Assembly: GCA_964429355.1 (NCBI GenBank)
Contig: CAYSCH010000248.1
Span: 1-14,343 of the forward strand
Source of the DNA: JAAYAY01 sp964429355
Lineage (GTDB): Bacteria > Planctomycetota > Planctomycetia > Pirellulales > Thermoguttaceae
DNA length: 14,343 nucleotides
Direction: 5' to 3'
The position numbers and the translations under genes were made by a program. Below the pieces are notes generated by a model. That model saw only the letters and a program-made list of their open reading frames with translations, was not told the origin of the DNA and searched no databases. Shown here in pieces: positions 1-5,765 of this stretch (position 1 is the first letter of the stretch; each line of letters opens with the position of its first letter).

Positions 1-140
1 GATGGTCGCGAGTCTTTGTGAAAAACTTCACGATCTTTGAGGTTAGTAGAACAGAGTCGTCTGTCGATTCAAATCATGTCGCCGTAGGTCATCGACACTC
101 CAGCGGATGACGGCCAGGCTTGGGCGGGTTCGTTTGTTCA

Positions 141-668
141 TCAGGGCCTCACGTAGATCTTGTTTGCCAATACGGTCAGGTTTCCGGCGTCGTCGCGTTT
201 GGCGGTGCCGTTGACGACAACGGTGTCGAGTTCCTCAACTCTCAATAGTTCGCGAGAATCCGTGTTGACCAGGTTGCCCGAGTTGTCGGCCAATTTGACG
301 AGCACCGTAGCCTTGGGAAGGAGGTCGGTCTGGCAGCAATAGTCCCAGGGCGTCTTGCAGTTGTCGCCCTCCATGTCGCTGCAGGCCTCGAGTGACAAGT
401 CCACGATCGAAAACGCCGCCGCGCCCTCGACCCAAGGGTCTTCGCTGCCGCCGATCCGGCCGACAACCACCACCGGATCCCCATCCTGAGCGGCCTCGCG
501 AACGGCAATCACGTCTTTGGCGTTTTGTGGTTCCTCGGTCTGGAGATATTGGGTTCCGCTTGATGGTGTAGCCGAGGGTGACGGATCGGAAGTCTGCTGC
601 CGCTGACTGCAGCCGGCGAAGAAGGCAAACAGGGCGACGATTGTGAGCAATAGCGTAAGGCGTTGCAT
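141..668 (-). CDS. Small lipoprotein with possible OB-fold-like domain
   Basis: This encodes a 175-residue protein of unknown function, likely anchored to a membrane by lipid. Residues 1-20 form a short hydrophobic signal ending in a lipobox (FAGC), with Cys20 as the expected lipidated residue. A low-complexity Ser/Pro/Gln/Thr linker follows (about 21-50). The rest alternates short strands, such as DPVVVVGRIGG (64-74) and TVLVKLADN (121-129), which looks like a small beta-barrel of OB-fold type; that fold is inferred. Four cysteines (96, 104, 111, 112) sit in a middle segment containing TPWDYCC and could form disulfides or bind metal. The ATG is preceded by GGGAG at 6-nt spacing. It starts 42 bp after the permease stop on the same strand, so the two are probably co-transcribed and it may serve the transporter. 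It is not a typical solute-binding protein: it is far too short. The 140 bp beyond its stop hold no gene I can see. Confidence 0.8.
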   Translation of the reverse strand: MQRLTLLLTIVALFAFFAGCSQRQQTSDPSPSATPSSGTQYLQTEEPQNAKDVIAVREAAQDGDPVVVVGRIGGSEDPWVEGAAAFSIVDLSLEACSDMEGDNCKTPWDYCCQTDLLPKATVLVKLADNSGNLVNTDSRELLRVEELDTVVVNGTAKRDDAGNLTVLANKIYVRP

Positions 669-710
669 GAGGTTCTCCCTTTTTTTCGAGTGCTTTCTTT
701 TTCCAAATCT

Positions 711-1880
711 CTAGACTGCTTTAAGTGCCTCCACGATCGGCATGCGAAGGGCACGGAGGGCGGGGGGAAGCGAGCCGAGGATTCCGAGAACGAGTCCGGT
801 GATGCAGCCGATCAAGATGGCGGTCGAGTCGACCTCCAAGGCAAAGGCGCCCATGGTGAATCGGACCGCCATACCGTTGACCAGCAGGATGGCCAGGGCA
901 CTGGCGATCAGGCTCGCCGCGGCGGCCAGGAAGATGCCTTCCTCGACCAGGCCGATGAGCACGGCTCGCCGGGAGAATCCAACGGTCTGGAGCATGGACA
1001 ACTCGGCCGTGCGGCCCACGATCGCCCCGTGCATCGTGTTCAATCCGGCCAGCACGCCCGCTCCGCCGATCAACAGGACCAGGAACCATGCCAGCATGCG
1101 CACCGGTCGATAGTCCTGCTGAAGTTCCGCAAAGTACTCCGGTTCACCAATGGCCTGAAGTTCCAGGTCGAGGCGTTCCTTGCAGAACATGTCGAGACTG
1201 GCCAGCGGGCTCCCGGGGGCAAGCGTCACGGCCACGAGGCTCAGGTCCTGGCGTTTCATCGCCTGCTGGAGTTCATCGAGCCGGCACCAGACTTCCGATT
1301 CCAGAACGGCACCACCGGCCGAAAACAGCCCGCTGATCCGCCAGGATTTGCCTTCGAGGGTGAGAGTCTTTCCTACGGCCACTTCCGCAGCAGACGCTCC
1401 CATCTTGGCGGCGGCCATACGGCCGACGAGGGCTTCTCCCGGTCCGGGCCAGTCGCCTTCATCGATTTCGACCTGCCGGCGAACGAGCAGCACGGCAGGC
1501 GTCACACCGCGCACCAGTCCCATTGCCGGCGGGTGGCCGGCGGCGAGCCGGATGTCGGTTGCCAGGTACAGTTCTGGCGAAACGCAAGGGTGATCGTAGC
1601 GCCGCTGGATGCCGTCCACGCTGGCGGAAAGGAGATCCCCGGTCCCCTGCGGAATCGAGGAATACTCCAGGTTCTTGCCCATGCCGAGGGAGAAGACCAG
1701 GGCAACCTGCCGGTCGCCGCTGACGTTCAGACTCTTTTCCATCCCTCGAATGAAGCCGACGACGACCAGAACCAGCAATACGACGATGGTCAGGCCGGCC
1801 AGCGTGAGGGCAGTTCTCAAGGGCCGGCGAAACAGATTCCGGATGGCGTATTCCCAGGGGAGGAGGCGGAACCAGGACAA
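711..1880 (-). CDS. MacB/FtsX-type ABC transporter permease
   Basis: This is a 389-residue inner-membrane permease of the MacB/FtsX class, whose members drive efflux or lipoprotein-type export using mechanical coupling to an ABC ATPase. The topology is classic: one membrane segment at about 21-45, a large extracytoplasmic domain (46-260), then three segments at about 262-284, 307-335 and 351-373. The cytoplasmic loop ELSMLQTVGFSRRAVL (293-308) is the usual coupling region of FtsX domains. An N-terminal amphipathic WEYAIRNLFRRPLRT stretch is also typical of these permeases. The start is TTG at 1878-1880; an in-frame TGA lies only three codons upstream and no ATG is available, so TTG is the best choice although its ribosome site (GTGAG) is weak. 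The lipoprotein gene follows closely. No ATP-binding partner or membrane-fusion protein is in the window, so these must lie left of position 1 or elsewhere. Substrate is unknown. Confidence 0.87.
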   Translation of the reverse strand: MSWFRLLPWEYAIRNLFRRPLRTALTLAGLTIVVLLVLVVVGFIRGMEKSLNVSGDRQVALVFSLGMGKNLEYSSIPQGTGDLLSASVDGIQRRYDHPCVSPELYLATDIRLAAGHPPAMGLVRGVTPAVLLVRRQVEIDEGDWPGPGEALVGRMAAAKMGASAAEVAVGKTLTLEGKSWRISGLFSAGGAVLESEVWCRLDELQQAMKRQDLSLVAVTLAPGSPLASLDMFCKERLDLELQAIGEPEYFAELQQDYRPVRMLAWFLVLLIGGAGVLAGLNTMHGAIVGRTAELSMLQTVGFSRRAVLIGLVEEGIFLAAAASLIASALAILLVNGMAVRFTMGAFALEVDSTAILIGCITGLVLGILGSLPPALRALRMPIVEALKAV

Positions 1881-1964
1881 GGCTGAATCTCACATGGACT
1901 GGAGTGATCGCGCACGGCACTCGGCAACGGAACTCTCGTGGTTGCCGGACAGGGCTCGAAAGCC

Positions 1965-1992
1965 GGCTCGTCCGAAGAAGCGGATACGAGCC
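1965..1992 (-). terminator. Hairpin after the Cys-rich gene, possible terminator or attenuator
   Basis: GGCTCG (1965-1970) pairs with CGAGCC (1987-1992), and TCCG (1971-1974) pairs with CGGA (1981-1984), giving a 10-bp GC-rich stem with a two-base bulge and a six-base loop. It begins about 10 nt after the stop codon of the Cys-rich gene and about 85 nt before the permease start. There is no T-run after it on the minus strand, so it is not a canonical intrinsic terminator. It may end or reduce transcription into the permease, or protect an mRNA 3' end. Confidence 0.35.
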
Positions 1993-2002
1993 CGAGGAGA
2001 CG

Positions 2003-2425
2003 CTAGCAGAGCAGCGATGCGTGGAGTATGCGCGCAGTTCTCCCCACGTTGGCCTGGCCGCACGCCATGGGAGTGTCGCACGAGTCGCCGGGAAGATCGA
2101 AGAGAGTCCGTGTTTCGCCGGGAGAATCGACGATCGAATCGATCACCGCCCCGCTGTCAGGGGCTGGAAGCATAACGTCGTCGGCGACAACGGCACCGGC
2201 GCAAATACACTGGCAGAGTTCACAGCCGGGGCACTCGCAGGGCGGGTGCGGCACTTGGGCCGGACGTTCCGGCAACTCAAGTGGCGGGCAAACCCTGCAC
2301 GAGGAGCCGCACCCGTCGCACTCGGCCGCAGGTTCCTCCGCATGCACGCTAACGGTGCGGGCCACCATCTGGCAGCAGATGGGGTTTGTGAAGATCAGGA
2401 TGGCAAACAGAACACGTGACGGCAT
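2003..2425 (-). CDS. Small Cys-rich exported protein, function unknown
   Basis: This encodes 140 residues and I do not recognise a family. The N-terminus (MPSRVLFAILIF, then up to about residue 29) resembles a Sec signal peptide with a possible cleavage site after SVHA. The mature part opens with two cysteine clusters: CxxCxxxCxxC at 36-46 and CxCxxCxxCxCxC at 63-75, separated by a Pro-rich spacer. Further cysteines are at 116, 122 and the very last residue, 140. The remaining sequence is acidic and low in complexity. The pattern suggests metal binding or a disulfide-stapled envelope protein; this is inference. The start is chosen because ATG 2425-2423 has a strong GAGGGAG site five bases upstream and opens directly into the signal peptide. 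The frame stays open 102 codons further upstream, but that part has no such features. It is divergent from the GH116-like gene and precedes the permease on the same strand. Confidence 0.72.
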   Translation of the reverse strand: MPSRVLFAILIFTNPICCQMVARTVSVHAEEPAAECDGCGSSCRVCPPLELPERPAQVPHPPCECPGCELCQCICAGAVVADDVMLPAPDSGAVIDSIVDSPGETRTLFDLPGDSCDTPMACGQANVGRTARILHASLLC

Positions 2426-2607
2426 ACAGACTCCCTCAATCGAAGTGTATGCCGGGAGCGGGCCAGGGTCAACGGAGCAGACGCCGGGGGGGCCGGTCGA
2501 TGGGGGTGGAAGCAGGTTGGCCTGTCCGATCGCTTGCGTGGCCCGGTCCTTCGGCGTATACAGGAGGCCGTGACCGGACGAACCGTGGCCGCAAACAGGG
2601 TACAACC
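2426..2607. promoter_or_regulatory. Divergent intergenic region with a weak promoter candidate
   Basis: This 182-bp gap separates the start codons of two divergent genes, so promoters for both should lie here or overlap the ends. On the plus strand, TTGCGT (2534-2539) and TATACA (2557-2562) are 17 bases apart and end about 45 bases before the glycosidase ATG. They match the sigma-70 consensus at only three and four positions, so the call is weak. I saw no convincing minus-strand promoter and no clear operator palindrome. Ribosome sites at the two ends are GAGGGAG (2437-2431, minus) and AGGG (2597-2600, plus). Confidence 0.25.
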
Positions 2608-5187
2608 ATGTCGATCGGAAGAACCTTTGTCCTGATTTTTTGTGTGGCAACCACCGTATCTGTGGGAACGGCCGCGGAATCTTCAGACGCCCGCTATGTG
2701 TCGCAGCAGAGTCGGCCCTACAACGGCCCATACGTAGGTCCCTACCTCGACCATGTGGCCTTTCCCTTGGGGGGAATCGGGGCGGGCATGGTGTGCCTGG
2801 AAGGATCCGGATGCCTGGCCCAGGTTTCGGTTCGGCACAAGCCCGAGGTTTTCAAGGAGCCGATGGCCTTTGCCGCCGTGTTTGTAAAGGCCGGGGATCA
2901 GCAGGTTGCCCGTGTGCTCGAGGGCCCGGTGCCAGGCTACAAGGTGCTGCGGACGCGGGGGTCCGACTTCAACGGCAGCGGCAATGGGGCGGGGGGGACG
3001 ACCTATGGACTGCCCCGGTTTCGCGACACGTCGATGTTGGCCCGGTTTCCGTTCACGACGCTCAGCCTGTCGGATCCGACCGTTCCCGTGGGAGCCGAGT
3101 TGACCGGCTGGAGCCCCTTCACGCCGCCATTGGCGGACGACAGTTCGCTGCCGGTTGCGGCGCTGGAATACTCGCTGACCAATCGATCGACGGGTCCGGT
3201 GGAAGGCGTGTTTTCGTTTCACTCGGAGAACTTCATGCAGGTGGCAGGAAAGCCGGGCGCGGAGGTGCGTCCGGTTCGCGGAGGCTTCATACTCTACCAG
3301 GCGCCCGTCGAGAAGGAGCCCTGGCACGAAGGCGCCTTTTGCGTCTCCTGCGACGATCCGGCGACCACGGTCGATTGTGCCTGGTTCCGAGGCGGCTGGT
3401 TCGACCCGCTGACGATGATCTGGAAGGCCGTTTCGACGGGCCAGGTCGTCAGCCGCGGTTCACACCGGGAGGGAGCGCCCAGCCAGGGGGCCAGCCTCTA
3501 CGTTCCCTTCCAGCTTGCGGCCGGCGAGTCGAAGACCGTTCGCCTGCTGCTGACGTGGTACGTTCCTTCCAGCGGCATCCGCACCGGCGCCCATGCCGAA
3601 CCGGCGGATGGTGAAAAGAAGAGCGAGCAGTGTTGCCCCGAGGGCGGATGCTGTCCGGAAAAGCCCGAGCCCACCGAGTACGTGCCCTGGTACGCGACAC
3701 GTTTTGCCAACGTCGACGAAGTACGCGACTACTGGACTGCGAACGTCGAGCGGCTGCGGGACGAGTCGGCCGCATTCCGCGACTGTTTCTTCGATGCGAC
3801 GCTTCCGCCGGAGGTGGTCGAGGCGGTGGCGGCGAACCTTTCGATCCTGAAGAGTCCCACCTGCCTGCGTCAGCATGACGGGAAGTTCTGGGGCTGGGAA
3901 GGTTGCCACGATATCGGCGGCTGCTGTGCGGGAAGTTGCAGCCACGTGTGGAACTACGCCCAGGCCTTGCCCCACCTGTTCCCCAGCCTGGAGCGTTCGA
4001 TGCGCGAGGCCACGCTGCTGAAGTGCCAGAACGAAGAGGGGCATCAGACCTTCCGCACGCCCCTGCCGATCGGGCCGGCCAGGCACGACTTTCACGCCGC
4101 GGCCGATGGGCAGCTCGGCAACGTGATGCGAGTCTATCGCGAGTGGCGGATCAGCGGCGACACCGACTGGATGGTGGGAGTCTGGCCGCAGGTGAAGCAA
4201 AGCCTCGAATACTGTATCAGCACGTGGGACCCGGATCGGCAGGGCACGCTGCGGGAGCCGCACCACAACACCTACGACATCGAGTTCTGGGGACCCGACG
4301 GCATGTGCACCACCATGTATCTCGGTGCCCTGGAGGCCGCCGTGCGGATGGGCAGGACGGCCGGCGACGACGTGTCGCCATTCGAGAAACTGGCGGCCGC
4401 GAGCCGGAAGGCCCTCGAGGACGACCTGTTCGACGGCGAGTACTTCATTCAGAAGATCCAACTTCAAGGGCTGCGGGCAAGCGATCCGACGACGATGAAG
4501 GGGATCAACATGAACTATTCGCCCGAGGCCGTCGAGCTCCTGAAACAGGAGGGACCCAAATACCAGTACGGTTCAGGTTGCCTGTCGGACGGGGTTCTCG
4601 GCGCCTGGATTGCCGAAGTCTGCGGGCTGGGCGTGATCCTGGACGAGGCGAAATTGCGGAGCCACCTGCTGGCGGTCCATCGGTACAACTTCCTTGCCGA
4701 CCTGTCGCACTATGCCAACCCCCAGCGGCCGGCCTACGGGCTCAACCACGAGGGGGGCCTCTTGCTCTGTTCCTGGCCAAAGGGGGGCGAGCTGTTGCTG
4801 CCCTTTGTCTATAGCAACGAGGTCTGGACCGGCATCGAGTACCAGGTCGCCAGCCACTTGATGCTCATCCGTCACGTGGACGAAGCCTTGGACATCGTTC
4901 GGGCCTGCCGCGACCGCTACGACGGGCGCGTGCGGAATCCCTTCAGCGAGATCGAGTGCGGGCATTACTATGCCAGAGCAATGGCCAGCTACGGACTGTT
5001 GCAGGGTCTGACGGGCGCGCGTTACGACGCCGTTGAGAAGGTTCTCTATCTCGACCCGGCCATCGAGGGCGATTTCCGGGCGTTTCTGAGCACAGCCGGC
5101 GGTTTCGGAACGGTGGGTGTGCGTGAGGGGAACCCGTTTGTTGAGGTGAAGCGTGGGAAGATCGAGGTGGAGCGGATTGTGAGATAA
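2608..5187 (+). CDS. Secreted GH116-like glycoside hydrolase (GBA2/DUF608 type)
   Basis: An 859-residue exported glycosidase related to family 116, which includes bile-acid beta-glucosidase GBA2 and bacterial beta-glucosidases or beta-xylosidases. Residues 1-23 form a Sec signal peptide with likely cleavage near GTA-AES. The N-terminal beta-sandwich domain begins with FPLGGIGAGMVCLEGSG (about 52-68), a hallmark of the family. The catalytic (alpha/alpha)6 domain follows a linker: WGWEGC places the probable nucleophile at Glu431, and HNTYDIEFWG places the probable acid/base at Asp557, by analogy to GBA2 Glu527 and Asp677. HVWNYAQALPHLFP, just after the nucleophile, is also characteristic. The exact sugar is unknown. 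ATG 2608 is chosen over the open frame extending to 2416 because it has AGGG seven bases upstream and starts the signal peptide. An odd CCPEGGCC cluster (342-349) lies in the domain linker. No sugar transporter or regulator is adjacent. Confidence 0.9.
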   Translation: MSIGRTFVLIFCVATTVSVGTAAESSDARYVSQQSRPYNGPYVGPYLDHVAFPLGGIGAGMVCLEGSGCLAQVSVRHKPEVFKEPMAFAAVFVKAGDQQVARVLEGPVPGYKVLRTRGSDFNGSGNGAGGTTYGLPRFRDTSMLARFPFTTLSLSDPTVPVGAELTGWSPFTPPLADDSSLPVAALEYSLTNRSTGPVEGVFSFHSENFMQVAGKPGAEVRPVRGGFILYQAPVEKEPWHEGAFCVSCDDPATTVDCAWFRGGWFDPLTMIWKAVSTGQVVSRGSHREGAPSQGASLYVPFQLAAGESKTVRLLLTWYVPSSGIRTGAHAEPADGEKKSEQCCPEGGCCPEKPEPTEYVPWYATRFANVDEVRDYWTANVERLRDESAAFRDCFFDATLPPEVVEAVAANLSILKSPTCLRQHDGKFWGWEGCHDIGGCCAGSCSHVWNYAQALPHLFPSLERSMREATLLKCQNEEGHQTFRTPLPIGPARHDFHAAADGQLGNVMRVYREWRISGDTDWMVGVWPQVKQSLEYCISTWDPDRQGTLREPHHNTYDIEFWGPDGMCTTMYLGALEAAVRMGRTAGDDVSPFEKLAAASRKALEDDLFDGEYFIQKIQLQGLRASDPTTMKGINMNYSPEAVELLKQEGPKYQYGSGCLSDGVLGAWIAEVCGLGVILDEAKLRSHLLAVHRYNFLADLSHYANPQRPAYGLNHEGGLLLCSWPKGGELLLPFVYSNEVWTGIEYQVASHLMLIRHVDEALDIVRACRDRYDGRVRNPFSEIECGHYYARAMASYGLLQGLTGARYDAVEKVLYLDPAIEGDFRAFLSTAGGFGTVGVREGNPFVEVKRGKIEVERIVR

Positions 5188-5217
5188 CGGCGATCAGTCC
5201 GCCCCGATGAGACACCC

Positions 5218-5225
5218 CTTATTAT
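5218..5225. repeat. Left copy of 8-bp target-site duplication
   Basis: CTTATTAT lies immediately left of the left terminal inverted repeat, and the same eight bases occur immediately right of the right one (5370-5377). The match extends by CA to ten bases, because the element itself begins with CA and the right flank happens to continue CAG. Its AT-rich composition contrasts with the GC-rich surroundings. It is read as a target-site duplication made on insertion. Confidence 0.75.
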
Positions 5226-5250
5226 CAACGTTCCGCTTAATTATTGGTTT
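5226..5250 (+). repeat. Left terminal inverted repeat
   Basis: The first 25 bases of the element match the reverse complement of 5345-5369 at 24 positions. The only difference is T at position 19 here against C in the other arm. Similarity fades sharply after position 25, which marks the inner boundary. Confidence 0.8.
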
Positions 5251-5344
5251 TCTTGTGCGAGCGTCGGCCTGGAATTACGCCAACGACCATTTGCCTCGGG
5301 AAATACGGCATTTCTTGCGAGAATACGGGCCGCCAGCCTCCACG

Positions 5345-5369
5345 AAACCAGTAATTAAGCGGAACGTTG
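5345..5369 (-). repeat. Right terminal inverted repeat
   Basis: These are the last 25 bases of the element, ending in ATTAAGCGGAACGTTG. They are the reverse complement of the left arm with one mismatch. The duplicated CTTATTAT follows directly. Confidence 0.8.
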
Positions 5370-5377
5370 CTTATTAT
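5370..5377. repeat. Right copy of 8-bp target-site duplication
   Basis: CTTATTAT follows the right inverted repeat with no gap and equals the eight bases preceding the left inverted repeat at 5218-5225. Confidence 0.75.
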
Positions 5378-5765
5378 CAGTTCGGGGCACCGCCGCAACT
5401 CCGCGTCGAAACGCTATTCCAGGGGGTTGTCAATGAGGAAACGACCCCGACCAAGCGCAGGCCATGCCGGGGAGCCAGGTGAATCGATACGAGGCAGAGC
5501 CTGCGGCGAATCATCATACCCTATCAGCCTTTGCGCGATCGAAAGGGAACGACTCGGTCCACCCGGTCGGGGAGCGATCGACGAGATAGAGCGGGATCAG
5601 AACGCCCGCGCCGTTTCCGGTCTCTTTCGATCGGTTACAATTCTCAAGACCTTTTGGAGCCGATGCGAAGACCAATGCCGAGCTGACTGTCCGAGGCGTC
5701 CGACCGTTTCCTGTTTGCCCATGGCGCAAGTCCAGTCTATCGCTGCCAAACCGAAGGCACATTCG

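Larger units (their letters stand above)
5226..5369. mobile_element. MITE-like element, 144 bp, with 25-bp terminal inverted repeats
   Basis: The left end (5226-5250) begins CAACGTTCCGCTTAATTA and the right end (5345-5369) carries its reverse complement; 24 of 25 positions match, with a single T/C difference at position 19. The element is bounded by the direct repeat CTTATTAT on both sides. It is too short to encode a transposase, so it would be a non-autonomous element mobilised in trans. A small internal hairpin, GAAAT-ACGGC-ATTTC, sits at 5300-5314 near the centre. Insertion families with 8-bp duplications include IS1595, ISAs1, IS66 and ISL3, but I cannot tie these ends to any of them. 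It lies 38 bases downstream of the glycosidase stop and could act as a strong fold-back structure in transcripts crossing it. The alternative is a non-mobile structured repeat, though the direct repeats argue for insertion. Confidence 0.72.
5188..5765. other. 578-bp gene-free stretch before treY
   Basis: Apart from the inverted-repeat element and its flanking direct repeats (5218-5377), I see no gene here. A plus-strand frame stays open from 5367 into treY, but the translated part before 5766 has no family resemblance and no ribosome site. A GGGGTTGT/ACGACCCC imperfect hairpin occurs at about 5422-5448. TACAAT at 5636-5641 matches five of six -10 positions and lies 125 bases before treY, but its -35 (TTTCCG, 5614-5619, 16-base spacer) is poor, so it is only a candidate treY promoter. 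Confidence 0.6.

Noticed and set aside
18..31. GTGAA-AAAC-TTCAC as a terminator for the lipoprotein operon
   Set aside because: The stem is only five base pairs, AT-rich, more than 100 bases after the stop, with no supporting T-run in the right place.
663..1886. A 407-codon plus-strand frame opposite the permease
   Set aside because: It is in register with the permease codons, its His/Gln/Gly-rich translation is typical of an antisense shadow, and the minus strand shows convincing membrane topology.
2416..2607. N-terminal extension of the glycosidase by 64 residues
   Set aside because: The extension overlaps the divergent Cys-rich gene start, looks like random Arg/Gly-rich sequence, and would bury the clear signal peptide at 2608.
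5226..5369. Integron attC site as an explanation of the paired arms
   Set aside because: The ends do not match the RYYYAAC and GTTRRRY core boxes, no integrase or cassette row is present, and the flanking direct repeats point to transposition.
5367..5765. N-terminal extension of TreY by up to 133 residues
   Set aside because: It begins inside the inverted-repeat element and resembles no TreY N-terminus; the family normally starts right at PRATYRLQL.
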